From JAEUMY01 sp031394355 (GTDB taxonomy: Bacteria; Pseudomonadota; Gammaproteobacteria; Burkholderiales; Usitatibacteraceae): DNA of 64,000 bases. Under the pieces are notes generated by a model that worked only from the letters and a program-made list of their open reading frames with translations, searched no databases and was not told the origin of the DNA. The stretch is taken from positions 60,111 through 124,110 of the forward strand of contig JANNSU010000065.1 in assembly GCA_031394355.1 (NCBI GenBank), read 5' to 3'. This document shows, one piece after another, positions 44,631 to 52,749 of this stretch (the first letter of the stretch is position 1; each line of letters starts with the position of its first letter). The translations under genes and the position numbers were made by a program.

Positions 44631-45548
44631 TCAGCTGCGACAGCAGCTGGGGCTGCACAGTGCCCAAAGCTGTCGCAGGTAAGACGCGCGATGCGGATAG
44701 GCGGCACTCTGGGCAAAGAGCCCCACTTCCTTTGGGGACTCTCCATGACGAACACCACGATAGGTGCCAAATACCTTGTCCCAGACGATGAGTGACGAGC
44801 CAAAGTTGACATCGCCGTCGTCCGGCGTATTGGCGTGATGCCAGCGATGCAGTTCGTTGGTGCTGAACACATGGTTCAGCCAGCGATTGTCGAGATCGGC
44901 ATTGATGTGCTGCAGCATCAGCACCGGTTGCGCGATGGCAAGCCAGGCGAGCAATACCTCATGCGGTACCCCGAGCAGCAGCAGTGGCAATGTGCTCAAA
45001 CCAAACTGCAGCGTGTAATTGAGCGGATGCACGCGGAAGTTGTTGAGCGAGTACAGGCGGGTTGTGCCGTGGTGCATGGCGTGCAGCGACCAGAGGCAGG
45101 GTTGGCGGTGATGCCAGCGGTGCCCCCAGTAAGCACCGAACTCCATGATCAAGCCCGCTGCCACCACCTGGATCAGAAAAGGCAACGCCGCGAGGGGGTT
45201 TGCGCTGGCCACAGTTTGGCCATAGAGCCACACCACCGCCTGTGCGGCGGCGAGTTTCAACAGCGGATCGACGAGGCCCATGACGATACCTGCACTGACA
45301 AGGTCCGTGCCGACATCCTTCTGCGGCTTGTTCCACGCAGCGCGAAAGGGCAGCCATCTTTCCAGCACAAGACCTGCTCCAAGTGCAAACAATGATGCTG
45401 CCATCACTGTTGCCTCCAGCGACCATTCTGCATGCACTGCCATGACGAATGCGGCAATGCTAAGCGTGAGCAGCGCTGGCAGAAACATGCGTGCAACCAA
45501 GCTGCGTGCTGACATGGCGCGAAGAAGACCAGGCGCTAGCCGCAACAT
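44631..45548 (-). CDS. Sterol desaturase/fatty acid hydroxylase-family membrane enzyme
   Basis: A 305-residue membrane di-iron enzyme. Three histidine boxes are visible: HRWHH (residues about 142-146), HAMHH (about 155-159) and HRWHH (about 238-242). Four or more membrane segments precede and surround them. The C terminus ends CSPSCC, a Cys cluster. The ATG at 45548 follows AGAAGG and overlaps the flavoprotein stop by about 13 bp, so translation is coupled; ATG 45515 is an alternative. A lipid-modifying hydroxylase inside an arsenic-type operon is unusual; the substrate is unknown. Confidence 0.9.
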   Translation of the reverse strand: MLRLAPGLLRAMSARSLVARMFLPALLTLSIAAFVMAVHAEWSLEATVMAASLFALGAGLVLERWLPFRAAWNKPQKDVGTDLVSAGIVMGLVDPLLKLAAAQAVVWLYGQTVASANPLAALPFLIQVVAAGLIMEFGAYWGHRWHHRQPCLWSLHAMHHGTTRLYSLNNFRVHPLNYTLQFGLSTLPLLLLGVPHEVLLAWLAIAQPVLMLQHINADLDNRWLNHVFSTNELHRWHHANTPDDGDVNFGSSLIVWDKVFGTYRGVRHGESPKEVGLFAQSAAYPHRASYLRQLWALCSPSCCRS

Positions 45549-47131
45549 GCCTTTGCCTTCTCTGTCTCCTGGTCAGGTAGCGTTACAGTGTCACAGCCGC
45601 AGCCCGTCATACCAGCGTCCTTGGCTACTTCATCCGCAACGCAGCAGGCATCCTGTCGGCTGGTCGCAGGACCGCCACAGCATGCCTCTGCCTTGGGCAG
45701 CGCGATGGGCGCAACAGCGAGGCGGTTCCCCTGCCACGCCGCAACTTCAGAGGTAGTCGCCTGTGAGGGCTTGGGGCCGCTCCTTTCCGCTGCCGTTGTT
45801 GTTTCGGCTATTGCCTCAATGCGGGCGTCTGACGTGACGCCGCAGCATTCAGCGCCTTCTGTCTCCGAGAACTGGGTCGAGCAGATGCCCGTCTCCGGTA
45901 GTTCAAGATGAACGTCATCCGCTGCCGTCATGTCACCCGCCAGTGCCGCAACGACCGAGCGTACTTGTTCGTAGCCCGTCGCCAGCAGGAAGTTGGGTGC
46001 ACGTCCGTAACTCTTGGCACCCACCGCATAGAAGCGCGCTTCCGGATGCTGCAACTCGCGGTGGCCATGCGGGCGCACCGTCCCGCAGCTGTGCAGGTTG
46101 GGGTCGATGAGCGGCGCGAGCTGCTCCGTGCTCTCAAGCCAGGCGTCGAGCTTGACGCGCAGCTCGCTTGACAGGGAGTGGTCGGGTCGCGCGCCGGTTG
46201 AGACGATGATCTCGTCTATGTCTGCGATGGCGTGCAACGAGCCGTCGGTGCGCTCGCCGTTGACGACGAGCCTGCCGCCCTGCGCGCTGATGCGCTGTGC
46301 CTTGAAGTCGGCGTGCAGTGCCAGGCGGCCGTTCTCCTTGAGGGCGCGTAGCTGCGTGCCGAGCTCGCCGCGCGCGGGCAAGCCATCACTGGTGCCGCCG
46401 CCGAAGATGCGCTGAAAATTGTGGCCGCGAATGGCCCAGACGAGTTGTGTGTCGGGCTCAACTTCCGCCAGGCGGGCAAGGCTGATGAGCGTACCGGCTG
46501 CCGAGTGCCCTGCACCGGCGACGAGGATGCGCTTGCCTGCGTAGCGGGAGCGTGACCTGCCGAGCACATCGGGCATGCCATAGGCGATGCGGTCCTGAAA
46601 TTCGTCTTCGCCCAATGCTGTGAGGCCATTGGCCCCGAGCGGGTTGGGTGTGCCCCACGTGCCAGAAGCGTCAATGACCGCCCAGGCTTCGTGTTCCGCC
46701 AAGCCGGTGGGTGTTTGCACGCGCAGCAGGAAGGGGGCGTTCTCCCGGCCATCGGTCTTCACCTTGTCGAATCCCTTGCGGGCGATCTGCAGGACGCGGC
46801 TGTTGAAATTCAGGCTCTCTTTCATGATGCGAATATTCGCAAGAGGCGCCAAGTATTCGTCGATGATCTCGCCTGCCGTTGGCAGCTTCTGCAAGGCTGG
46901 TGCCTGCCAACCCTCGCTCTTCAACAGTCGCAGCGCAGCGCTGTCCATGTTGTATTGCCATGGGGAGAACAAACGAACGTGGCGATAGCTTTCCAGGTGG
47001 CTGGCAATCGTTGGGCCAGCCTCGAACACGATGGGCCGAAAGCCTCGGGCCAACAGATGGGCAGCGGCGGCAAGGCCGACGGGGCCGGCGCCGATGATAG
47101 CGACAGGCAGATTGGGCGTATCCATTTTCAT
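45536..47131 (-). CDS. FAD-dependent monooxygenase-like flavoprotein with Cys-pair tail
   Basis: A 531-residue protein. GAGPVGLAAAAHLLARG is the FAD-binding loop and VAGAGHSAAGTLISLARL the NADPH-binding loop, as in flavin monooxygenases and the ArsO group found in ars operons. The last ~120 residues are a low-complexity tail with repeated Cys pairs (ECCG, EACCGG, DACCV, GCGC, KACCG at the very end), well suited to soft-metal or As(III) binding. It is the first gene after arsR. ANIR at 98-101 is encoded by a palindrome. The reaction is unknown. Confidence 0.88.
   Translation of the reverse strand: MKMDTPNLPVAIIGAGPVGLAAAAHLLARGFRPIVFEAGPTIASHLESYRHVRLFSPWQYNMDSAALRLLKSEGWQAPALQKLPTAGEIIDEYLAPLANIRIMKESLNFNSRVLQIARKGFDKVKTDGRENAPFLLRVQTPTGLAEHEAWAVIDASGTWGTPNPLGANGLTALGEDEFQDRIAYGMPDVLGRSRSRYAGKRILVAGAGHSAAGTLISLARLAEVEPDTQLVWAIRGHNFQRIFGGGTSDGLPARGELGTQLRALKENGRLALHADFKAQRISAQGGRLVVNGERTDGSLHAIADIDEIIVSTGARPDHSLSSELRVKLDAWLESTEQLAPLIDPNLHSCGTVRPHGHRELQHPEARFYAVGAKSYGRAPNFLLATGYEQVRSVVAALAGDMTAADDVHLELPETGICSTQFSETEGAECCGVTSDARIEAIAETTTAAERSGPKPSQATTSEVAAWQGNRLAVAPIALPKAEACCGGPATSRQDACCVADEVAKDAGMTGCGCDTVTLPDQETEKAKACCG
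46829..46840. repeat. GCGAATATTCGC palindrome, copy 20 (in the flavoprotein gene)
   Basis: Codon-aligned on the minus strand, encoding A98-N-I-R101. Flanks T/A. Confidence 0.97.
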
Positions 47132-47161
47132 GGGGATCTCCTTCAGGGGATGCGCAAGCGG

Positions 47162-47521
47162 TCAGTCCGACACCGGTTCAGACTTGTGGCGGGATGCTGG
47201 TGGGGCGACGACACAGGCGGTCGTCGCGGGGCCGAAGACTGTGCGGCAGCAGTTCTCAGTGAGGTAACCCAGTAGTTCACTCATGGTTGGGTAGTCGGCT
47301 CGGTAGTACACAAAGCGTCCCTCCTGACTCGACTTCACCAGCCCGGCACGATGCAACTCCTTGAGATGAAAGGATAAGGTCGCAGGTGCCACATGGAGCT
47401 GTTCACCGATACGTCCGACAGATATCCCGGCTGGTCCGGCCTCCACCAGCAGCCGGAACACGGCGAGGCGTGATTCCTGGGCAAGGGCTGAAAGCGCAAT
47501 GATGACTTGATTAGATTCCAT
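47162..47521 (-). CDS. arsR: ArsR-family metal(loid)-responsive repressor
   Basis: A 119-residue winged-helix repressor. HVAPATLSFHLKELHRAGLVKSSQEGRFVYYRADY is the DNA-binding region. Instead of the classical helix-3 cysteines it has a C-terminal ENCC pair and a later single Cys, a pattern seen in As(III)-sensing ArsR proteins with C-terminal sites. The ATG at 47521 is chosen because relatives begin MESNQVI-like; the longer frame covers the operator. It heads the six-gene minus-strand operon ending at 42198. Confidence 0.92.
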   Translation of the reverse strand: MESNQVIIALSALAQESRLAVFRLLVEAGPAGISVGRIGEQLHVAPATLSFHLKELHRAGLVKSSQEGRFVYYRADYPTMSELLGYLTENCCRTVFGPATTACVVAPPASRHKSEPVSD

Positions 47522-47533
47522 ATTTCGAAATAT
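47520..47533. promoter_or_regulatory. ArsR-type operator over the arsR start
   Basis: A perfect 14-bp palindrome, ATATTTCGAAATAT, overlaps the first bases of arsR and is followed by a related GGAAATATAG stretch. Position and AT-rich symmetry fit autorepression by ArsR. Confidence 0.7.
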
Positions 47534-47634
47534 ATGGAAATATAGAATCGAAGTCAAGGACAAGCGCTGCCGTGAAGTGCCGTGGAAGTGGTCTGGAGGT
47601 GCTGCGTCCAGAGCGATATCGTGCCCGTGACAAC

Positions 47635-47652
47635 CTGTCACGAAGTTGTCAT
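47635..47652 (+). promoter_or_regulatory. Pho box upstream of pstS
   Basis: CTGTCAC-GAAG-TTGTCAT matches two PhoB half-sites with the standard 11-bp period, one mismatch per half to CTGTCAT. It lies about 85 bp before the pstS start and implies induction by phosphate starvation. Confidence 0.85.
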
Positions 47653-47689
47653 GTCCGCCGCATAACCTGCGATGGTTACCAGAACAAGT

Positions 47690-47701
47690 GCGAATATTCG
47701 C
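47690..47701. repeat. GCGAATATTCGC palindrome, copy 21 (pstS leader)
   Basis: Flanks T/G. It lies between the Pho box and the pstS ribosome binding site, 35 nt before the ATG. Confidence 0.97.
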
Positions 47702-47736
47702 GCAAAGTCAGGCACTTTTTTAACCCCGGAGTCAAT

Positions 47737-48741
47737 ATGAAAATAGCAATGAAAGCACTCAAATTCGCAGTTGCCGCAGCGCTTGTCAGCGTTGCCGGCC
47801 CCGCCTTTGCCCAGGCGACCATCGTCAAGATCGACGGATCTTCCACCGTTTACCCGGTGACGGAAGCCGTTGCAGAAGAATTCCAGAAGTCGAAGAAGGG
47901 TGCCGTGAAGGTAACGGTCGGCATTTCAGGCACGGGTGGCGGCTTCAAGAAGTTCTGCCGCGGCGAGAGCGACATCTCCAATGCATCGCGCCCCATCCTC
48001 AAGAAGGAAATGGAAGATTGCGCCAAGGCCGGAATCCGGTATGTCGAGCTGCCAGTAGCCTTCGATGCACTCACGGTCGTGATCAACCCCCAGAACACCT
48101 GGGTCAAGCAACTGACCGTTGCCGAGCTGAAGAAGATGTGGGAGCCCGCTGCCCAAGGCAAGGTGATGAAGTGGAGCGACGTGAACCCGGCTTTCCCCGG
48201 CGAGCCGCTCAAGTTGTTCGGTGCCGGTGCTGATTCCGGCACGTTCGACTACTTCACCGAAGCCGTTGTTGGCAAAGCCAAGTCCAGCCGTGGTGACTTC
48301 ACCGCATCGGAAGACGATAACGTGCTGGTGCAGGGCGTGTCGCGCGACAAGAACGCGTTGGGCTTCTTCGGCTTCGCCTACTACGAGGAAAACAAGGCCA
48401 AGGTCAAGGCAGTGCCGATTGTAGAGAAAGATGGCAAGCCCGCTGTCCTGCCCTCCATGGACGCTGTGATCAAGGGCACGTACCAGCCCTTGGCTCGTCC
48501 CATCTTCATCTATGTTAGCGAAAAGGCAATGGCCCGCGCCGAAGTGAAGGAGTTTGTCGCGTTCTATCTGAAAGAGGGCGCAAAGCTGTCTCGCGAAGTG
48601 AAGTATGTGCCGCTGCCCGCAGATGCCTACAAGCTGGCCCAGGCCAACTTCAACAAGCCCAAACTGGGCACGGCCTTCGGCGGCGTACCGGAAGTCGGCA
48701 TCACGATTGAAGAGCTGCTGAAGCGCGAGGGCAAGCTGTAA
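47737..48741 (+). CDS. pstS: Phosphate ABC transporter substrate-binding protein
   Basis: A 334-residue periplasmic phosphate receptor. The signal peptide covers about residues 1-25 (ends AFAQA). IDGSSTVYPVTEAVAEEF and GISGTGGGFKKFCRGESDISNASRPI carry the phosphate-binding Ser, Thr, Gly and Asp residues. The ATG at 47737 follows CGGAG; the open frame upstream is not part of the protein. It is preceded by a Pho box and followed by a strong terminator, so pstS mRNA is probably made in excess over pstCAB. Confidence 0.97.
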   Translation: MKIAMKALKFAVAAALVSVAGPAFAQATIVKIDGSSTVYPVTEAVAEEFQKSKKGAVKVTVGISGTGGGFKKFCRGESDISNASRPILKKEMEDCAKAGIRYVELPVAFDALTVVINPQNTWVKQLTVAELKKMWEPAAQGKVMKWSDVNPAFPGEPLKLFGAGADSGTFDYFTEAVVGKAKSSRGDFTASEDDNVLVQGVSRDKNALGFFGFAYYEENKAKVKAVPIVEKDGKPAVLPSMDAVIKGTYQPLARPIFIYVSEKAMARAEVKEFVAFYLKEGAKLSREVKYVPLPADAYKLAQANFNKPKLGTAFGGVPEVGITIEELLKREGKL

Positions 48742-48758
48742 TTTGTAGGAAGCCAGAG

Positions 48759-48787
48759 ACGGGGGGCCCTTGCCCCCCGTTGTTTTT
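48759..48787 (+). terminator. Partial terminator between pstS and pstC
   Basis: A perfect 9-bp stem (ACGGGGGGC / GCCCCCCGT) with a CCTT loop, then TGTTTTT. It lies inside the pst operon. Confidence 0.9.
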
Positions 48788-48828
48788 GTCTTGCAGGGAG
48801 CAGCGCCTCATAGCGCGTTACGCATAAT

Positions 48829-49794
48829 ATGGCTAGCCAAAACATGAGTATTGGAACGAATGGCTCCGTGTCTGCAGTGGGTGGGGTTGCCGCAGACAGG
48901 CTGAATTACAAGTTCTCTCGCCACTTGAAGGAGCGGTTCATCGAACTGCTGCTCATGGGATGTGGCTTTGTCGCCGTGTTTACCACCGCCGCCATTACCG
49001 TGATTCTGGTGTACGAGTCTCTGGGCTTTTTTGACTTTGTTTCGATCTGGGACTTCATCACGGGCACAGTCTGGACGCCGCTTTTTGCCAATCCGCAATA
49101 CGGCATTCTCCCGCTCGTCGCCGGCACCATGACCATCACAGTCATTGCCATGGTCGTGGCCGTGCCCATGGGCACTGTCATCGCCATATATCTTTCCGAA
49201 TTCGCCCCGCATACCGTGCGCGAAGTCGTCAAGCCTGCGCTTGAACTCATCCAGGCGGTGCCAACCATCGTGTTTGGCTACTTTGCCTTGCTGTTCGTGA
49301 CGCCTGCGTTGCAGGGTTCCATCCTGCCGGGTCTGCCCGGCTTCAACATGCTGGTTCCCGGCCTCGTGATCGGAGTCGCAACCATTCCGACCATCGCGTC
49401 GCTGTCCGAAGACGCCATGCGCGCCGTGCCAATGTCCATGCGCGAAGGGTCCTATGCCATGGGTGGCAACAAGATTCAGACAGCGTTCATGGTGGTCATG
49501 CCTGCAGCCATATCGGGCGTGGTGGCTGCCTTTGTCCTCGCAGCCGCACGAGCCATTGGCGAGACGATGATCGTCGCGATTGCTGCAGGCCAGAATGCCA
49601 ACTTCACGTTTAACCCCTTGGAAGCTGCGGCGACCCTGACAGCGTACATCGCCCAGGTCAGCATGGGTGATCTGGAGCATGGCTCGGTCGGTTACCGAAG
49701 CATATTCGCGGCAGGCCTGGTCCTGCTCATCATGACGCTGGTGCTTAACGTCACCGGGCACTTCCTGCGGCGTCGCTACCGGAACGCTTACTGA
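48829..49794 (+). CDS. pstC: Phosphate ABC transporter permease PstC
   Basis: A 321-residue inner-membrane permease with six segments and the conserved EAA-type loop (EDAMRAVPMSMREGSYAMGGNKIQTAFMVVMPAAISG). ELIQAVPTIVFGYFALLFVTP is the typical PstC/A segment. It works with PstA and PstB to import phosphate handed over by PstS. The start ATG 48829 is used; an in-frame ATG at 48844 is possible. pstA begins 2 bp after its stop. Confidence 0.96.
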   Translation: MASQNMSIGTNGSVSAVGGVAADRLNYKFSRHLKERFIELLLMGCGFVAVFTTAAITVILVYESLGFFDFVSIWDFITGTVWTPLFANPQYGILPLVAGTMTITVIAMVVAVPMGTVIAIYLSEFAPHTVREVVKPALELIQAVPTIVFGYFALLFVTPALQGSILPGLPGFNMLVPGLVIGVATIPTIASLSEDAMRAVPMSMREGSYAMGGNKIQTAFMVVMPAAISGVVAAFVLAAARAIGETMIVAIAAGQNANFTFNPLEAAATLTAYIAQVSMGDLEHGSVGYRSIFAAGLVLLIMTLVLNVTGHFLRRRYRNAY

Positions 49795-49796
49795 AC

Positions 49797-50750
49797 ATGA
49801 CGACCATGACCTCCAAGGCCACCGGCGCACAGACCCAAAATCTCGCTGAGATGCGCGCGCGCATCAAGTCGGGCATCTTTCGCCAGCACATTTTTGCCTT
49901 CTTCGGCATCCTGTTCACGAGCTTTGCAGTGCTTGTGCTGCTTGCCGCATTTCTTGATTTGCTGTTTGACGGTATCCCGAGACTGTCCTGGGATTTCCTG
50001 ACCAGCTTTCCTTCACGGCGTCCCAACGAAGCTGGCATTCTGTCGGCCTGGGTCGGTAGCGCAATGGTGATGCTCGTCACGATGCTCTCTGCAGTGCCCG
50101 TCGGCATCGGCGCTGCGATCTACCTTGAAGAGTATGCAGGCAAGAACTGGATTACCGATCTGATCGAGATCAACGTCAGCAATCTGGCCGGCGTACCGTC
50201 AATTGTTTATGGTCTCCTGGCGCTGGGCTTGTTCGTGTACCAGTTTGGTTTTGGGGAAAGCGTCCTGACGGCTGGCTTGACGCTGGGATTGTTGATCCTG
50301 CCAATCGTCATTGTGTCCACGCGCGAGGCGCTGCGCGCTGTGCCGATCCATATCCGCGAGGCCGCTTACGGTGTCGGTGCCACGCGTTGGCAGATGGTCA
50401 GCAACCATCTGGTGCCGTATTCGCGTGGGGGCATCATGACGGGTGTCATTCTCGGTATGGCGGAAGCCATCGGACAGACTGCGCCCATCATCACCATTGG
50501 CGCCCTGACCTTCATCGCCTTCCTGCCACCCATGCCGGTGACGGCTGAGTTTCCATTCCTGAGTCTGCAATGGATATGGTCTGAATTCACCGTATTGCCG
50601 ATTCAGATGTATAGCTGGGTCTCGCGACCCAACCAGGATTTTCAAATCAACGCCGCAGCGGCCGGCGTTGTTCTGCTGATCATGACGCTCATCATGAACG
50701 GCTTTGCCATCTACCTTCGCTACCAAGTTCGGAAGAAAATCAAATGGTGA
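49797..50750 (+). CDS. pstA: Phosphate ABC transporter permease PstA
   Basis: A 317-residue permease partner of PstC. IEINVSNLAGVPSIVYGLLALGLFVY and the EAA loop TREALRAVPIHIREAAYGVGATRWQMVSNHLVPYSRGGI are conserved. Six membrane segments are evident. The pstB start codon lies inside its last codons (ATGGTGA), indicating coupling. Confidence 0.96.
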   Translation: MTTMTSKATGAQTQNLAEMRARIKSGIFRQHIFAFFGILFTSFAVLVLLAAFLDLLFDGIPRLSWDFLTSFPSRRPNEAGILSAWVGSAMVMLVTMLSAVPVGIGAAIYLEEYAGKNWITDLIEINVSNLAGVPSIVYGLLALGLFVYQFGFGESVLTAGLTLGLLILPIVIVSTREALRAVPIHIREAAYGVGATRWQMVSNHLVPYSRGGIMTGVILGMAEAIGQTAPIITIGALTFIAFLPPMPVTAEFPFLSLQWIWSEFTVLPIQMYSWVSRPNQDFQINAAAAGVVLLIMTLIMNGFAIYLRYQVRKKIKW

Positions 50751-51547
50751 CAGACACACTTGAACGTCCGGCTTCAAAAGCCGCAGTGGCCGACAAAGCA
50801 GAGGTCAAGAACCTCAGCTTCTATTACGGCGATTTCAGGGGCCTGAAAAATATTTCAATGCCCGTTGGGGAAAACAAGGTCACGGCGTTGATAGGCCCGA
50901 GCGGCTGTGGCAAGAGCACACTCTTGCGCTGTTTCAATCGCATGCATGACCTCTATCCCGGGAATCGGTACGACGGTGAAATTCTGTTGAAGCCGGATAA
51001 TGTGAATATCCTTGCCAAAACGGTGGATCCGATCGAGGTGCGCATGCGTATCAGCATGGTGTTCCAGAAGCCGAATCCGTTTCCGAAGTCGATATACGAG
51101 AACGTTGCCTACGGATTGCGTGTTCGTGGAGAACGGAATCGCACGGTTCTCGAAGACCGCGTGGAGGCTGCGCTCAAAGGCGCTGCCCTCTGGGATGAGG
51201 TCAAGGACCGCCTGAAAGAGCTGGCATTCAACCTGTCTGGCGGCCAACAGCAACGTATGTGCATCGCTCGTGCTTTGGCGACGGACCCCGAGATACTGTT
51301 GTTTGATGAGCCCACGTCGGCACTCGACCCGATTGCGACCGGCAGCATCGAGCAACTGGTGCATGAGCTCAAAGACAAGGTCACCATCGTCATCGTGACC
51401 CACAACATGCAGCAGGCAGCTCGCGTGTCGGACTACACGGCGTACATGTATCTTGGCGAGGTCATCGAGTTCGGCGAAACGGATCAGATCTTCATCAAGC
51501 CCAAGAACAAGCAGACCGAGGATTACATTACGGGTCGTTTTGGCTGA
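50744..51547 (+). CDS. pstB: Phosphate ABC transporter ATP-binding protein
   Basis: A 267-residue ATPase. Walker A is GPSGCGKST, the signature is LSGGQQQR and Walker B is EILLFDEPTSALDP. The NRMHDLYPGNRYDGEI insert is typical of PstB. It powers PstCA. No phoU or phoB follows: a strong terminator ends the operon instead, so PhoU must be encoded elsewhere. Confidence 0.97.
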   Translation: MVTDTLERPASKAAVADKAEVKNLSFYYGDFRGLKNISMPVGENKVTALIGPSGCGKSTLLRCFNRMHDLYPGNRYDGEILLKPDNVNILAKTVDPIEVRMRISMVFQKPNPFPKSIYENVAYGLRVRGERNRTVLEDRVEAALKGAALWDEVKDRLKELAFNLSGGQQQRMCIARALATDPEILLFDEPTSALDPIATGSIEQLVHELKDKVTIVIVTHNMQQAARVSDYTAYMYLGEVIEFGETDQIFIKPKNKQTEDYITGRFG

Positions 51548-51565
51548 CCTGTCGCTCGGCAAGTA

Positions 51566-51593
51566 AAAAAGGGTGCTGCATGGCACCCTTTTT
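51566..51593. terminator. Bidirectional terminator after pstB
   Basis: AAAAAGGGTGC / GCACCCTTTTT, an 11-bp perfect stem with a 6-nt loop. A and T runs on both sides allow it to serve pstB and the convergent minus-strand gene. Confidence 0.92.
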
Positions 51594-51620
51594 CATTGCT
51601 GGAGCGCAATCCTCCCGCGT

Positions 51621-52499
51621 TCAAGAACCCTTGCGAACGGGCTGTGAAGCAAGCTGTCCCCCTTGCTTGATTTGCTGCCGGAACTGGGCTTCGTACTGCT
51701 TTTTGCTGGAGTGGGCGATTTCCCACATGCCATCGACGCTCTTTGCCACATCGAGCATGCGCGTGGTGTCGTTCTTCTTGACCATGTTGCTGAGAATGTC
51801 GTCAAACAGGACCCACATCATCCTGCCCAGCTTGAGATTGCCCTTGGCATAGTCATCGTTGAGGTTGCTGCTCTCGAGCCGCTCGAAGCCGTCCATGTAT
51901 TCCTTTTTCCAGGTCTCAAAGTCCACAAGTGAGCCGGATTTCTTGGTCAGGGCAAACAGAAAAGCTGCCTTGGCGATGCGCTCGGCAAAGGCCGCATTCC
52001 GACCCGCCACGTCAGACAGATATCCGGTTTCAGAGTCCGCCTGGGTTTCCAGCAAGCTCGTGGCCTTTGAGGTCTGGATGTAGAGTTGCTCGCTCAGCGA
52101 GTAAACAAGTTCAGCTTTCTCCAGGCCGAAACGGCTATTGACAATGGGGCGCAGCTCCGCCCAGGTTTCTGCGACTTTGCCGAGGTGTTTCTGAAGGGTG
52201 ACATCCTGCTTTTGACGCTGCAGGTCCAAAATGAGTTGGTCATAAACCTTCATTTCCTGTTCCAGGAGTGTCCGGGTCTTGTTGGGGCGCACACCGGTGC
52301 CGCTCTCGAGATAGAGGCGGGCAATGCGCTGACCACTGGCTCTGAGCTGATTTGTCGCAAAAAAAGTCTCGGACAAATTGGTGTCGCGACGGGCTGCGGT
52401 CACCTGCTGGCCATGGGCAACCGGGTGGAAGGACGCAGCGCCCAACATGCCCGCCAGGGCAATGCTGATCGCAGCGCATGATGTCTTCAATCTGTACAT
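51621..52499 (-). CDS. Periplasmic protein with PilJ-type (type IV pili MCP N-terminal) domain
   Basis: A 292-residue protein with a signal peptide (about 1-31). NLSETFFATNQLRASGQRIARLYLESGTG resembles the type IV pili methyl-accepting chemotaxis N-terminal domain, in which a helical sensor module carries an AGRQRMLSQR-like motif. The rest is helical with coiled-coil character. No membrane anchor, HAMP or signalling domain follows, so it is a free-standing sensor-like or scaffold domain. Function is unknown. It is monocistronic and convergent with pstB. Confidence 0.75.
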   Translation of the reverse strand: MYRLKTSCAAISIALAGMLGAASFHPVAHGQQVTAARRDTNLSETFFATNQLRASGQRIARLYLESGTGVRPNKTRTLLEQEMKVYDQLILDLQRQKQDVTLQKHLGKVAETWAELRPIVNSRFGLEKAELVYSLSEQLYIQTSKATSLLETQADSETGYLSDVAGRNAAFAERIAKAAFLFALTKKSGSLVDFETWKKEYMDGFERLESSNLNDDYAKGNLKLGRMMWVLFDDILSNMVKKNDTTRMLDVAKSVDGMWEIAHSSKKQYEAQFRQQIKQGGQLASQPVRKGS

Positions 52500-52674
52500 G
52501 GAATCCTCTTCGCCTTTTCAAAACAATCAGCATGGGCGACGAGGGTTTCAGGCCCATGGCAGTTTTGTTGCGGTGCAGCGGCTACGTCATGGCGACCTGC
52601 GAGTTATCGGCTGCAAAGTTGGCTGCAGCCATCCAGAACTGTTTCAGCCTTGTTCGTCGCAACCCATTTCGCGT

Positions 52675-52703
52675 TTGCCGAGAATGCTGCGGCGCGGTAT
52701 ACT
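52675..52703 (+). promoter_or_regulatory. Likely tpiA promoter
   Basis: TTGCCG (52675-52680) and TATACT (52698-52703) with a 17-bp spacer form a near-consensus sigma-70 promoter 46 bp before the tpiA ATG. The rest of the 250-bp gap shows no gene. Confidence 0.75.
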
Positions 52704-52749
52704 TTTGCGGCTTTTCGCCTTGGGTCAGTTCACTTCGGGTCTACTCGCC

